The notes: generated from the sequence alone by a model not told the origin. DNA of 64,000 nt from Kosakonia pseudosacchari (GCF_900184035.1 NZ_FXWP01000020.1:38943-102942), one strand, 5' to 3'; counted from the stretch's first letter, positions 1-8,875 are shown. Numbers and translations: made by a program.

Positions 1-1090
1 TAACCACCTCGATAATGCTCGCTATTTTCCCGGCGCTTTCGGAGATACCGTTCATGGTTTCATTCATGCTCTGCATGACCACTCCGCCGCGCGAGGCAAT
101 ATCCACGGCTTCACTCGCCAGATGGCGCGCCTGCCCGGCGTTCTCCGCGTTTTGTTTCACGGCGGCGGTGATCTCCTCCATGCTGGAGGAGGTACGTTCC
201 AGCGACATCGCCTGTTGCTCGGAATGAGAGGCAATTTGTTGATTTCCTGCAACAATATCATGGGTGCTGGTGTTAATGATCTCCGCTCCTTCACGGATAT
301 CTTTAATCACCGCGGTCAGTTGCTCACGCATCACGCCCATTTCGTGGATCAGGCTTGAGTTGTCCCCGGCTTTTTTATCCACCGTCTGCGAAAGATCCCC
401 GGCGGCAATCCGCGCGGCAACATCGACGGCATAACGAGGTTCGCCCCCAAGCGCCAGCAGTGTTCCCCGGTTAATAAGATATACAATCACCGACAGCAGA
501 ATACTGATAGCCACAAACTCAATCAGGTTCTGGTAGAGCGAAACCCGAAATGCCGTGTCGATATCATCCACATAAAGCCCGGTGGTGATGATCCAGCCCC
601 AGGGCGTCCACGGAATGCTGTAAGCGATTTTCGGCTGAGCTTCCGTCTCGCCAGGACGAGGGAAAACGTAAGCGGTAAACCCGGCCTGATTATCACGGGT
701 AACCGCAACCATATCTCTGAAGATATAGGCGCCATTGGCATCGGCAATCTGCGGCCCCTGACCAATTAGTTTCGCGTTGATCGGATGCATAATCACTTCA
801 GCCTGGGTATTGAGAATCGTGAAATATCCCGTTTCCCCATAGCGTAAATCTTTAATCAACTGGGTTGCGCGCTGCTGCGCTTCCTGCTGGGTGATCGCCC
901 CTTTATCAACCAGCGCGGCCTGTGTTTTGACGATACTGAGCGCCAGTTGCGAAACATGCTGCAACTCGTTTTTCCGCAGCGCCAGTTGGTCTTCTTTGAC
1001 CGTAAAAGAGCTGTAGAGCAGCGTCCCGGCAAGGCACACCAGTGCCACGATGAGAGGGAGCCAAAGTTTTTGCGCGAGGGATAGTTTCAT
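1..1090 (-). CDS. Methyl-accepting chemotaxis protein, C-terminus beyond window
   Basis: Transmembrane chemoreceptor that would signal to CheA/CheW. About 363 residues are visible. The start ATG (MKLSLAQKLWLPL) leads into a first membrane helix, then a periplasmic single-Cache-type sensor (motif GETGYFTILN near residue 105), a second helix near residue 190 (ISILLSVIVYLI), a HAMP segment, and the beginning of the coiled methyl-accepting domain with alternating Ser/Thr and Glu/Gln. The highly conserved hairpin tip lies outside the window. Cache receptors often sense small carboxylates or amino acids, but the ligand cannot be told here. A sigma-28-like promoter sits upstream. No stop occurs in the visible frame. 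Confidence 0.9.
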   Translation of the reverse strand, partial: MKLSLAQKLWLPLIVALVCLAGTLLYSSFTVKEDQLALRKNELQHVSQLALSIVKTQAALVDKGAITQQEAQQRATQLIKDLRYGETGYFTILNTQAEVIMHPINAKLIGQGPQIADANGAYIFRDMVAVTRDNQAGFTAYVFPRPGETEAQPKIAYSIPWTPWGWIITTGLYVDDIDTAFRVSLYQNLIEFVAISILLSVIVYLINRGTLLALGGEPRYAVDVAARIAAGDLSQTVDKKAGDNSSLIHEMGVMREQLTAVIKDIREGAEIINTSTHDIVAGNQQIASHSEQQAMSLERTSSSMEEITAAVKQNAENAGQARHLASEAVDIASRGGVVMQSMNETMNGISESAGKIASIIEVV

Positions 1091-1165
1091 GGCATGAGTA
1101 CCTATTGTTGTTTTATATGGCGGGTACAGCATCGGCTTCGGGCGTTCGAACCGCGCCTTATCTCT

Positions 1166-1192
1166 ATATCGGAAATAAAAAAAAACGAGTTA
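1166..1192 (-). promoter_or_regulatory. Candidate sigma-28 (FliA) promoter of the chemoreceptor
   Basis: On the minus strand TAACTCGT, an 11-base spacer and TCCGATAT resemble the FliA consensus TAAAGTTT-N11-GCCGATAA, best in the -10 box. It lies about 75 bases upstream of the chemoreceptor start, as expected for a class 3 flagellar gene. The rest of the 350-base gap to the LysR gene is AT-rich and shows no gene. Confidence 0.5.
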
Positions 1193-1440
1193 ATCGATAG
1201 AAGTTGTATATCTTTCACAACGTAACCGTTTTGAAGTTATGAAAAAGTAACTAATTAATAAATAGAGTGTTATTTTTTGGCAGGTTAATTCATCCGGCGA
1301 AAGTCTTATTAATAAATAAGAACGCCGTCACACTCAGGCGCGAAAGCGTCACAGAGAGGACAGCGGGATCCCGCCGCATTCGCTAACGGAGTCTCGCCGT
1401 TTTTGTGTGCCCTGCGCAGAGTCTGGCTTACGGGCAGGCT

Positions 1441-2373
1441 TTACGTGTTGCGCGTGGTTTGCGTGTGCGGCAGTTCTTTCAACATTTTGTGCAGCCATTG
1501 TGCCGCCCCTCGCTTGCCGCTGCGTTTATGGGAATAAATCTTCACCTCAAACGGGGGAACTGCAAAAGGCAGCGCAAAAATGGTGATCCCTGCCGCCTGC
1601 TTTAACTTTTCCGCTGCCGAACGCGGAAGCGCCATCAGCAGATCGCTGTCGGCGATAATAAAAGGCGCGCTGAGCATCGAGGGGGTTTTTATCGCCACCT
1701 GCCGCCTGTAACCCAGACGTTCAAGTTCCCGGTCCAGCACGCCTTTGCTTTCATTCCATGGCGTCACCACCAGGTGGCGCGCGGCAAGGTAATCATCCAG
1801 CGTTAACTGTTGCCTGCGTGGATTGCTGATAACGACATACTCATCGGTAAACCAGTCGATCTCGTCCAGTTCCGCGTAATGACTATCCTGCGGCGCGCTA
1901 AACCCCAGCGCAAAATCCACTTCTCCAGCCAGCAGTTCATTGAGCGCCGGGCTATGCGGCAAATAGCGAAACTCGAAACGCAGGCCAGGTGCCGTGTACT
2001 GCAATTCAGCCATCAGCGCGGGAAAAATACTAAACGCGGTGAAATCGGTGATGGCGATCTGCAAACAGTCTGTTGTCGTTGCGGGATTAAATTCTGCTTG
2101 CGGGGTGAGTTGATGGTTGAGATGCGCTAAGGCCGACGCGATAGCGGGCGCGAGTTGGCTGGCATAGACGCTTGGGCACATAAGATGCCCTTCCCGGTAA
2201 AATAACGGATCGTTGAGCGTCGCGCGTAATCTTGAGAGCGCGTGGCTAAGCGCCGAGGTGCTCATCGCCAGTTCTTCTGCCGCCTGGCGCACAGAACGGT
2301 GGCGATAGACCGCGTCGAAAACCGGTAACAGGTTGAGATCAAGACGGCGTAACGTTGGATGCATAATATTCAT
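1441..2373 (-). CDS. LysR-family transcriptional regulator
   Basis: DNA-binding regulator of 310 residues, the usual LysR length. The N-terminal winged helix-turn-helix (residues about 8-65; LNLLPVFDAVYRHRSVRQAA, then STSALSHALSRLR) is typical. The rest matches a periplasmic-binding-protein-like effector domain (FALGFSAPQD near residue 155). The opening RRLDLNLLPVFDAV is common in NodD/LeuO/SyrM-type regulators. The start is the first ATG; a second at residue 4 is equally possible. It faces away from the divergent GNAT gene, which it may control. The effector is unknown. Confidence 0.9.
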   Translation of the reverse strand: MNIMHPTLRRLDLNLLPVFDAVYRHRSVRQAAEELAMSTSALSHALSRLRATLNDPLFYREGHLMCPSVYASQLAPAIASALAHLNHQLTPQAEFNPATTTDCLQIAITDFTAFSIFPALMAELQYTAPGLRFEFRYLPHSPALNELLAGEVDFALGFSAPQDSHYAELDEIDWFTDEYVVISNPRRQQLTLDDYLAARHLVVTPWNESKGVLDRELERLGYRRQVAIKTPSMLSAPFIIADSDLLMALPRSAAEKLKQAAGITIFALPFAVPPFEVKIYSHKRSGKRGAAQWLHKMLKELPHTQTTRNT

Positions 2374-2469
2374 CGACTGGTGATTTCATTGCACTTAATT
2401 CTTTGCACGATACCGCTTATGCTGGCGACCATCAATTTTGAACTCCCGGTAAAAACAACAGGAACAGCA

Positions 2470-2958
2470 ATGAGCATTATCATCCGCCCGGCCCGCCCGA
2501 CTGACGCAAACGCCATTTTTGAGATGATTTATGAACTGGCGGTGTATGAAAAAGCTCCTGAAGAAGTGATCACCACTGCGGATGAAATCCGCGAAACCTT
2601 GTTCGGCGCAGAGAGTAAAACGGAAGCCTTACTCTGTGAAATCGAAGGCAAAGCCGTGGGTTACGCAGTGTTCTTCACCAGTTATTCGACCTGGCTTGGC
2701 CGCAACGGTATTTACATGGAAGATCTCTACGTTTCGCCCGCTTTTCGCGGCAACGGTGCCGGAAAAGCGATGCTGCAAAAGATTGCGCAGTACGCCGTTG
2801 AGCGCCGCTGCGGTCGTCTGGAGTGGAGCGTGCTCGACTGGAACCAGCCCGCTATTGATTTTTACCAGAGCATCGGCGCGCGGGCGCAAAGTGAATGGGT
2901 ACGTTACCGGCTGGATGGTGATGCCCTGCTGAAATTCGCCGAAAACCCCCGCACGTAA
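2470..2958 (+). CDS. GNAT-family N-acetyltransferase
   Basis: Acetyl-CoA-dependent N-acetyltransferase of 162 residues. The acetyl-CoA loop (motif A) reads LYVSPAFRGNGAGKAML near residues 87-103, followed by EWSVLDWNQPAIDFYQSIGA, the motif B seen in diamine (SSAT-like) acetyltransferases. The ATG at 2470 (MSIIIRPARPTD) is chosen because it opens the conserved first strand and has AGGAACAGC as a ribosome site. A longer in-frame start at 2359 would overlap the divergent LysR start and add residues unlike the family. The substrate may be a polyamine or thialysine, but this is inferred from family resemblance only. Confidence 0.88.
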   Translation: MSIIIRPARPTDANAIFEMIYELAVYEKAPEEVITTADEIRETLFGAESKTEALLCEIEGKAVGYAVFFTSYSTWLGRNGIYMEDLYVSPAFRGNGAGKAMLQKIAQYAVERRCGRLEWSVLDWNQPAIDFYQSIGARAQSEWVRYRLDGDALLKFAENPRT

Positions 2959-2969
2959 TCTCTCTTCAT

Positions 2970-2993
2970 TAAACCCGCCACGGCGGGTTTTCG
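2970..2993 (+). terminator. Rho-independent terminator after the GNAT gene
   Basis: AAACCCGCC-ACG-GCGGGTTTT forms a GC-rich stem with a short U tract, 11 bases past the stop codon. Confidence 0.75.
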
Positions 2994-3027
2994 CTTATTC
3001 ATCATCCGCTTCGTCTCACGCCTCGCT

Positions 3028-3054
3028 TAAAGATCCCGCGCTTGCTGCCGATAA
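3028..3054 (+). promoter_or_regulatory. Near-consensus sigma-28 (FliA) promoter of yjfB
   Basis: TAAAGATC, exactly 11 bases, then GCCGATAA: the -10 box equals the FliA consensus and the -35 box keeps TAAAG. It lies about 65 bases before the yjfB start. This places the small gene in the late flagellar regulon. Confidence 0.85.
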
Positions 3055-3118
3055 AAACTGTGCAGCTATACTCATAGCTGTTCTTTGGTTGTTTTTTCTA
3101 CAATAAAGGATTTACAGC

Positions 3119-3307
3119 ATGGATCCGATACAAATTGCATCATTAGCCAGCAGCCTTGACTCTTATCAGCTTGATAATCAAGTCAATACGCTGGTGCTGA
3201 AAAAAGCGCTCGATACGCAGAAAACCATCGCCAGCGACTTGATTCAGCAGATCCCGCAGTTACCTTCCAACCCGGCAATCGGTCGTAATATCAATACCAC
3301 CGCTTAA
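3119..3307 (+). CDS. yjfB: YjfB-family putative motility protein
   Basis: Small protein of 62 residues (MDPIQIASLASSLDSYQL...) matching the YjfB family, annotated as putative motility proteins. It has no signal peptide, no cysteine and no membrane helix, and looks mainly helical with a flexible tail. The ribosome site AAAGGA precedes the ATG by 9 bases. It is monocistronic: a strong terminator follows and a near-consensus FliA promoter precedes it, so expression with late flagellar genes is the best clue to its role. The molecular function is unknown. Confidence 0.85.
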   Translation: MDPIQIASLASSLDSYQLDNQVNTLVLKKALDTQKTIASDLIQQIPQLPSNPAIGRNINTTA

Positions 3308-3359
3308 GCCATTTTGCCCGCTGGCGCTTGCGGTAACAGCGCCAACCGGCAACGTTTGC

Positions 3360-3386
3360 AAGCCCGCCTCGCGCGGGCTTTTTTGT
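3360..3386 (+). terminator. Rho-independent terminator after yjfB
   Basis: AAGCCCGC-CTC-GCGCGGGCTTTTTTG forms a GC-rich stem with a six-U tract. Confidence 0.85.
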
Positions 3387-3433
3387 TTTTCGCTTGCCTG
3401 CAATGTTAAATCGGCGTAGCCTCTGCCGAATTA

Positions 3434-3449
3434 AAACCGATCGGTCTAA
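3434..3449. promoter_or_regulatory. Candidate AcuR operator palindrome
   Basis: The perfect palindrome ACCGATCGGT, within AAACCGATCGGTCTA, lies a few bases before the TetR-type gene start. TetR regulators of the AcuR/NemR kind bind similar ACC-N4-GGT palindromes, so autoregulation of acuR-acuI is likely. Confidence 0.55.
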
Positions 3450-3452
3450 ATT

Positions 3453-4106
3453 ATGAATGGCGAAACAGCAGCACTGCAAAAACCCCGCCGTGGGCGGCCG
3501 CCAAAAGTTGAGCGCGACTTTACCGATACCCGCCAGGAGCTGATTCGTTCGGGTCTGGAAGTGCTAACGGAAACCGGCTATCTGTCGGCGGGCATTGATG
3601 CGGTGATCAAAAATATCGCAGTGCCGAAAGGCTCGTTCTATCACTGCTTTAAAAGTAAGCAGGAATTTGGCATGGCGGTGCTCGCCGCTTACGGCGACTT
3701 TTTCGCCCATAAACTGGACAAATTTTTAGGCGATACCCAACTCTCCCCGCTGCAACGCATGGCTGCCTTTGTGCATCACGCGGGCCAGGGAATGGCGAAA
3801 TACGCCTTCCGCCGTGGTTGCCTGGTGGGGAATCTGTTACAGGAAACGCCACTGTTACCGGAAGCCTTCCCTGAGCGCCTGAAAGCGATCCTCACCGACT
3901 GGGAAACGCGCATCGCAGCGTGTCTGGATGAGGCAAAAGCCTGCGGCGAACTGCCGCCAGACACCGCAAGCCGCGAGCTGGCTAGTGTGTTCTGGTCCGG
4001 CTGGGAAGGTGCCGTGATGCGCGCCAAACTGTTCCGCTCCGTCGAGCCGCTGGATCAGTACTGGCAATTTTTCCACCACAGCATAACAACCGCCTCTGCT
4101 GCGTAA
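3453..4106 (+). CDS. acuR: TetR-family regulator, AcuR-like
   Basis: Transcriptional repressor of 217 residues. The N-terminal RRGRPPKVERDF tail leads into a TetR helix-turn-helix (residues about 28-70) with the recognition segment VPKGSFYHCFKSKQEF. The C-terminal ligand domain, with the RRGCLVGNLLQE segment near residue 113, resembles AcuR of Rhodobacter, which responds to acrylate. It sits 80 bases before acuI on the same strand, and a palindrome overlaps its promoter region, so it probably represses itself and acuI. The symbol rests on family resemblance plus this pairing. No strong ribosome site is seen before the ATG. Confidence 0.8.
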   Translation: MNGETAALQKPRRGRPPKVERDFTDTRQELIRSGLEVLTETGYLSAGIDAVIKNIAVPKGSFYHCFKSKQEFGMAVLAAYGDFFAHKLDKFLGDTQLSPLQRMAAFVHHAGQGMAKYAFRRGCLVGNLLQETPLLPEAFPERLKAILTDWETRIAACLDEAKACGELPPDTASRELASVFWSGWEGAVMRAKLFRSVEPLDQYWQFFHHSITTASAA

Positions 4107-4186
4107 AGCATGACGGGGGATGGAGCATCTGCACAGGACGGCGAAAACGCCGAAAATACACCTCATCCGACGAGGAAAACGCAGTC

Positions 4187-5164
4187 ATGAAAGCATTAGT
4201 TCTGGAACAGAGTGAGAATAAAACCCTGGCGGAAGTGAAAGAGATAGCCCTGCCCGCACCGGGTGAAGGCGACGTTCGGGTCGATATCGACTGGTCCAGC
4301 CTTAACTACAAAGACGCGCTGGCAATCACCGGTAAAGGCAAAATTATTCGCCAGTTCCCGATGGTGCCGGGCATTGATTTTTGTGGTCGCGTGAGCGAAA
4401 GCCGCGATGCGCGCTTTGCTCCCGGCCAGGCCGTGATCCTCACCGGCTGGGGCGTGGGCGAAAACCACTGGGGCGGCCTTGCCGCGCAGGCCTGCGTAAA
4501 AGGTGACTGGCTGGTTGCGCTGCCGGAAGGGTTAAGTGCGCGCAATGTGATGATCATTGGCACCGCCGGTTTTACCGCCATGCTGTGCGTCATGGCGCTA
4601 CAGAATGCAGGCATTAAACCGCAGGATGGTACCGTGTTGGTCACTGGTGCCAGCGGTGGCGTCGGCAGTACCGCTGTCGTGCTGCTGAAAGCGCTGGGCT
4701 ACACCGTTGCTGCCGTGACCGGACGCGAATCGACCCATGATTTTCTGCGTAAGCTGGGTGCCGATGAGATCCTGCCGCGCAGCGATTTTGAACAGACCCG
4801 TCCGCTGGAAAAACAGCTATGGGCCGGTGCGATTGATACCGTTGGCAATCACGTATTAGCAAAAGTGCTGGCGCAGACGAACTACGGCGGCTGCGTTGCC
4901 GCTTGCGGTCTGGCAGGCGGTTTCGAGCTGCCGACCACTGTGATGCCGTTTATTCTGCGCAACGTCCGTTTGCAGGGCGTGGATTCCGTGATGGTGCCAA
5001 CCGCACAGCGCGGCGCCGTGTGGGAAAATCTCGCACGCACGTTGCCAGAAAGTTACTACCAGCAGGCCGCAACCGAAATTACGCTGGAACAGGCTCCGGC
5101 AACCGCTGCCGATTTTCTCAGCAATAAAATCCAGGGTCGTACACTGGTGAAAATCAGCGGCTAA
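4187..5164 (+). CDS. acuI: Acrylyl-CoA reductase (NADPH) AcuI/YhdH
   Basis: Medium-chain dehydrogenase/reductase of 325 residues that reduces toxic acryloyl-CoA to propionyl-CoA with NADPH. The N-terminal GroES-like half contains SSLNYKDALAITGKG (about 37-51) and GIDFCGRV. The Rossmann half contains VLVTGASGGVGSTAVVLLKALGY (about 150-172) with the GASGGVGS nucleotide loop. No zinc-binding cysteine set is seen, as in quinone-reductase-like members. Length matches E. coli YhdH (324). Pairing with an AcuR-like repressor suggests inducible defence against acrylate or a related electrophile. A hairpin at 5171-5197 without a T run may end the transcript. Confidence 0.9.
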   Translation: MKALVLEQSENKTLAEVKEIALPAPGEGDVRVDIDWSSLNYKDALAITGKGKIIRQFPMVPGIDFCGRVSESRDARFAPGQAVILTGWGVGENHWGGLAAQACVKGDWLVALPEGLSARNVMIIGTAGFTAMLCVMALQNAGIKPQDGTVLVTGASGGVGSTAVVLLKALGYTVAAVTGRESTHDFLRKLGADEILPRSDFEQTRPLEKQLWAGAIDTVGNHVLAKVLAQTNYGGCVAACGLAGGFELPTTVMPFILRNVRLQGVDSVMVPTAQRGAVWENLARTLPESYYQQAATEITLEQAPATAADFLSNKIQGRTLVKISG

Positions 5165-5300
5165 TCCGTCTTCCGGCGCGGGCTGTCGCGCCGGATCGTT
5201 CCCTCATCCGTTTCCTCTGAATCCCGTTGCGCGCTGCTTTCGTTTCACATTCCTGTGACATACTATCGGCTACAGCCGTAGAGCAGATAAGGAGATAAAG

Positions 5301-6755
5301 ATGAATAATAAGGGTGCAAATTTGACCCCGGAACAAGCGCTGGATCAACTTGAAGCGCTGTATGACCGTTCCGTCGAGGCCCTTCGTCAGGCGATCGCTC
5401 GCTATATTGACGACGGCCAGCTTCCTGATACCGACGCCCGCGCACAAGGGTTATTCGTCTATCCGCAGTTATCCGTAAGCTGGAATGGCAGCGCGACGAA
5501 TCCACCAAAAACCCGCGCCTACGCCCGCTTCACCCATTCGGGCTGTTACACCACCACCATCACCCGTCCTTCGCTGTTTCGTCCCTATTTACTCGAACAA
5601 TTAACACTGCTGTGTCAGGACTATGGCGCACACATTGAGGTGGGGTTATCGGCGCATGAAATCCCGTACCCTTACGTGATTGACGGTTCGGAGCTGACGC
5701 TCGACAGGTCAATGAGCGCGGGCTTAACGCGCCATTTTCCCACTACCGAACTGGCGCAGATTGGCGACGAGACCGCCGATGGCCTGTTCCACCCGACTGA
5801 GCTTTACCCGCTTTCCCATTTTGATGCGCGCCGCGTGGATTTCTCGCTGGCGCGACTGCGCCACTACACCGGCACGCCGGTTGAACACTTCCAGCCGTTT
5901 GTGTTGTTTACCAACTACACGCGTTATGTCGATGAGTTCGTGCGCTGGGGCTGTAACGAGATCCTCAACCCCGATAGCCCTTACGTCGCGCTCTCCTGCG
6001 CGGGCGGTAACTGGATCACAGCCGATACGGAAGCGCCTGAGCAGGCGATTTCTGATCTGGCGTGGAAAAAGCACCAGATGCCGGCATGGCACCTGGTCAC
6101 CGCTGACGGTCAGGGAATTACGCTGATTAATATTGGTGTGGGCCCGTCGAACGCGAAAACCATTTGCGATCACCTGGCCGTGTTGCGCCCGGATGTCTGG
6201 CTGATGATTGGCCACTGCGGCGGCCTGCGGGAAAGCCAGGCGATTGGTGATTACGTGCTGGCGCATGCCTACCTGCGCGACGACCACGTGCTGGACGCCG
6301 TGCTGCCGCCGGATATTCCGATCCCGAGCATCGCCGAAGTACAGCGTGCGCTGTATGACGCGACCAAAGCGGTGAGCGACATGCCGGGTGAGGAGGTCAA
6401 ACAGCGGCTGCGTACCGGCACGGTGGTCACCACCGACGATCGCAACTGGGAGCTGCGCTATTCTGCCTCCTCACTGCGCTTTAACTTAAGCCGCGCGGTG
6501 GCGATAGATATGGAAAGCGCCACCATTGCCGCCCAGGGTTATCGCTTCCGCGTGCCGTATGGCACCTTACTTTGCGTGTCGGATAAGCCGCTGCATGGCG
6601 AGATCAAACTCCCCGGCCAGGCCAACCGTTTTTACGAAGGGGCGATTTCCGAGCATTTGCAAATTGGCATCCGCGCCATCGATCTGCTTCGCGCAGAGGG
6701 CGACCGCCTGCACTCGCGTAAATTGCGCACCTTTAACGAACCGCCATTCAGATAA
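5301..6755 (+). CDS. amn: AMP nucleosidase
   Basis: Hydrolyses AMP to adenine and ribose 5-phosphate and so limits the adenylate pool. The 484 residues match E. coli Amn. The N-terminal AMN-specific domain occupies about residues 1-170, and the C-terminal nucleoside phosphorylase-like fold contains INIGVGPSNAKTICDHLA and MIGHCGGLR near residues 275-312, then AIDMESATIAAQGYRFRVPY near 400. AAGGAG precedes the ATG by 7 bases. It lies 20 bases before the M24 peptidase gene, so the two may be co-transcribed. In E. coli amn also lies near yeeO and the asn tRNA genes. Confidence 0.96.
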   Translation: MNNKGANLTPEQALDQLEALYDRSVEALRQAIARYIDDGQLPDTDARAQGLFVYPQLSVSWNGSATNPPKTRAYARFTHSGCYTTTITRPSLFRPYLLEQLTLLCQDYGAHIEVGLSAHEIPYPYVIDGSELTLDRSMSAGLTRHFPTTELAQIGDETADGLFHPTELYPLSHFDARRVDFSLARLRHYTGTPVEHFQPFVLFTNYTRYVDEFVRWGCNEILNPDSPYVALSCAGGNWITADTEAPEQAISDLAWKKHQMPAWHLVTADGQGITLINIGVGPSNAKTICDHLAVLRPDVWLMIGHCGGLRESQAIGDYVLAHAYLRDDHVLDAVLPPDIPIPSIAEVQRALYDATKAVSDMPGEEVKQRLRTGTVVTTDDRNWELRYSASSLRFNLSRAVAIDMESATIAAQGYRFRVPYGTLLCVSDKPLHGEIKLPGQANRFYEGAISEHLQIGIRAIDLLRAEGDRLHSRKLRTFNEPPFR

Positions 6756-6774
6756 CAATTAAAAAGGATTAACC

Positions 6775-8553
6775 ATGCAAACCCCAACACCGTTACAAGC
6801 GTTACGCGATCGTCTGGTCGCCATGGAGCTTGACGGCATGATTGTTCCGCGCGCCGATGCGCACCAGAGCGAAGACTGCGCGCCACATGACAATAAACTC
6901 CAGTGGCTCACGGGCTTTACCGGTTCTGCCGGGCTGGCGCTGGTGCTGCGCGACAAGGCGCTGCTGTTCGTGGATGGCCGCTACCAGGTGCAGGTGCGCA
7001 GCGAAGTCGATCTCCATGATTTTGAGATCCACCATTTGCACAACGAGCCACTGGATCAGTGGTTAAACGCTTCCTTACCTGCGGGCAGCCGCATCGGTTT
7101 TGAGCCACTGCTGATGGTTAATAGCCAGTTTCAGGCGCTGAACGCCACGCACTGTGAACTGGTGGCGCTGGATAGCGATCCGTTCGATGCCATCTGGGCC
7201 GACCGCCCGGCGGCACCGTGCGGCGTCATTCGTGAGATGCCGCTGGCGATAAGCGGTGAAAGTAGCGCCGATAAACGCGCACGCATCGCGCGGGTGCTGG
7301 CGGAAAAAGGCGCGGATTACCTGGCGATCACGCTGCCCGATAACATCGCCTGGCTGCTGAATATTCGTGGGTCAGACATTGCAATGAATCCGGTGGCGCA
7401 TTCCTTCGCCCTGCTCAGCCGCGAGGGAGCCGTCGAGTGGTTTGTGAACCCGCAGAAAACCACCGCGTTATCTGCGCAGCTCACCTCAACGCTGACGCTG
7501 CATGATTTTGACGCCTTCCTGCCGCGCTGCCAGCAAATTGCCGCCGGGAAACGCATCCTGCTTGATGGTGATTTCGCGCCAGTGGCGCTGCGTTTCGCGA
7601 TTGAACAGCGGGGTGGCGAAGTGCTGTGGAGCGCCGATCCTATTACCTTTATCAAAGCGCATAAAAACGCCACCGAACTGGCAGGCTATCGCGAAAGCCA
7701 CCAGCAGGATGGCGCAGCGTGGGTTAATTTCCTCGCCTGGCTGGCGCGCGAAGTGCCCGCACGTGAAGCGGCGGGCAACCCGGTAACCGAGCTGGAAGCG
7801 CAGCAAAAACAGCTGACATTCCGCCAGCGGCAGCCGGGCTTTATTGAACAGAGTTTCAGCACCATTTCAGCCTCCGCCAGCAATGCGGCGATGTGCCATT
7901 ACCACAGCAGCGAAAAAACCAACAAAGCCATCACCAGCGCCAACTTCTATCTGAATGATTCCGGCGGCCAGTACCAGAACGGTACTACTGACGCGACGCG
8001 TACACTGTCATTTGGCGCGCTCAGTGCCCAGCAGCGATTGCATTACACCGCCGTGCTGAAAGGCTTTTTATCAATGTTCACCCTGCAATTTCCTGCCGGT
8101 ACGCACGGCCACCAGTTGGATGCGTTTGCGCGCCGGGCGCTATGGGATTTAGGGCTGGATTTTGACCACGGCACCGGCCATGGCGTTGGTCATCAGTTGT
8201 TGATCCATGAGCAGCCGCAGCGCATTGCGAAAAAGGTCAATCCGTGGCCGCTGTCGGCGGGCAACATCATGACTATCGAGCCGGGTTACTATTTAGCGGA
8301 CAACTACGGCATTCGTATTGAAAACCAGGTGGAAGTGGTGGAAAGCCAGCCGGGATTCTGCCGCTTTGCTTCGCTGACGCTTATCCCGATTGATTTAAGC
8401 CAGGTGGAGTGGAGCCTGCTTAGCGAACAGGAGCAGCAATGGCTGGATGACTATCACCAGCAGGTGCGCGACACCCTGTCGCCGCTGGTTGATGACGACG
8501 CCCGCGCGTGGCTGTTTACCGCCACTGCACCGCTGCGCGTACAGGCGAGCTAA
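6775..8553 (+). CDS. M24-family Xaa-Pro aminopeptidase
   Basis: Cytosolic metallopeptidase predicted to release an N-terminal residue preceding proline. It has 592 residues, the long three-domain form found in many bacteria and in eukaryotic XPNPEP1, with two creatinase-like N-terminal domains before the catalytic pita-bread fold. Metal ligands are visible: Asp395 and Asp406 (DSGGQYQNGTTD), the histidines of HGTGHGVGHQLLIHE (about 469-473), Glu502 (MTIEPGYY) and Glu516 (IRIENQVEV). AAAAAGGA precedes the ATG. A strong terminator follows. It is not the shorter E. coli PepP, so no symbol is given. Confidence 0.92.
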   Translation: MQTPTPLQALRDRLVAMELDGMIVPRADAHQSEDCAPHDNKLQWLTGFTGSAGLALVLRDKALLFVDGRYQVQVRSEVDLHDFEIHHLHNEPLDQWLNASLPAGSRIGFEPLLMVNSQFQALNATHCELVALDSDPFDAIWADRPAAPCGVIREMPLAISGESSADKRARIARVLAEKGADYLAITLPDNIAWLLNIRGSDIAMNPVAHSFALLSREGAVEWFVNPQKTTALSAQLTSTLTLHDFDAFLPRCQQIAAGKRILLDGDFAPVALRFAIEQRGGEVLWSADPITFIKAHKNATELAGYRESHQQDGAAWVNFLAWLAREVPAREAAGNPVTELEAQQKQLTFRQRQPGFIEQSFSTISASASNAAMCHYHSSEKTNKAITSANFYLNDSGGQYQNGTTDATRTLSFGALSAQQRLHYTAVLKGFLSMFTLQFPAGTHGHQLDAFARRALWDLGLDFDHGTGHGVGHQLLIHEQPQRIAKKVNPWPLSAGNIMTIEPGYYLADNYGIRIENQVEVVESQPGFCRFASLTLIPIDLSQVEWSLLSEQEQQWLDDYHQQVRDTLSPLVDDDARAWLFTATAPLRVQAS

Positions 8554-8568
8554 ATATTCGTTTTATTC

Positions 8569-8597
8569 AAAAAACCCGCCGCGGCGGGTTTTATTTT
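8569..8597 (+). terminator. Rho-independent terminator after the M24 peptidase gene
   Basis: AAAAAACCCGCC-GC-GGCGGGTTTTATTTT: GC stem and U-rich tail 15 bases past the stop. The following 170 bases up to the tRNA show no gene. Confidence 0.85.
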
Positions 8598-8768
8598 AAA
8601 AGTGTAGCGGTAACGCTTCAGTGTTTTTGCCAGCTTATCGCCACCCGGCCTGATAAGCAGGCGTGGCGGCGTCGTTCGCTTTTGCCATCACGATATTATG
8701 GCGCTTCAAAAAATAGCCACGCAGGGCAAAGCGCCAGTCAACGGATGTAAGAGTGCAGAAAAACAAAA

Positions 8769-8794
8769 AAGCCTGCTTAAAAGCAGGCTTTTTT
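8769..8794 (-). terminator. Terminator of the minus-strand tRNA-Asn gene
   Basis: AAAAAAGCCTGCTT-AA-AAGCAGGCTTTTTT forms a near-perfect stem immediately after the tRNA. A close copy follows the second tRNA-Asn gene. Confidence 0.85.
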
Positions 8795-8799
8795 AAATC

Positions 8800-8875
8800 T
8801 GGCTCCTCTGACTGGACTCGAACCAGTGACATACGGATTAACAGTCCGCCGTTCTACCGACTGAACTACAGAGGA
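8800..8875 (-). tRNA. tRNA-Asn (GTT)
   Basis: The 76-base gene begins TCCTCTGTAGTTCAGTCGGT and ends with encoded CCA. The acceptor arm TCCTCTG/CAGAGGA, the anticodon loop CTGTTAATC with anticodon GTT and the T loop GGTTCGAGTCC are complete. It is identical to the plus-strand copy at 10598-10673 and to the E. coli asn tRNA as I know it. Confidence 0.97.

Noticed and set aside
5235..5300. Pho box upstream of amn
   Set aside because: CTGTGACATA resembles half a PhoB site, but a second properly spaced half is too weak to call.
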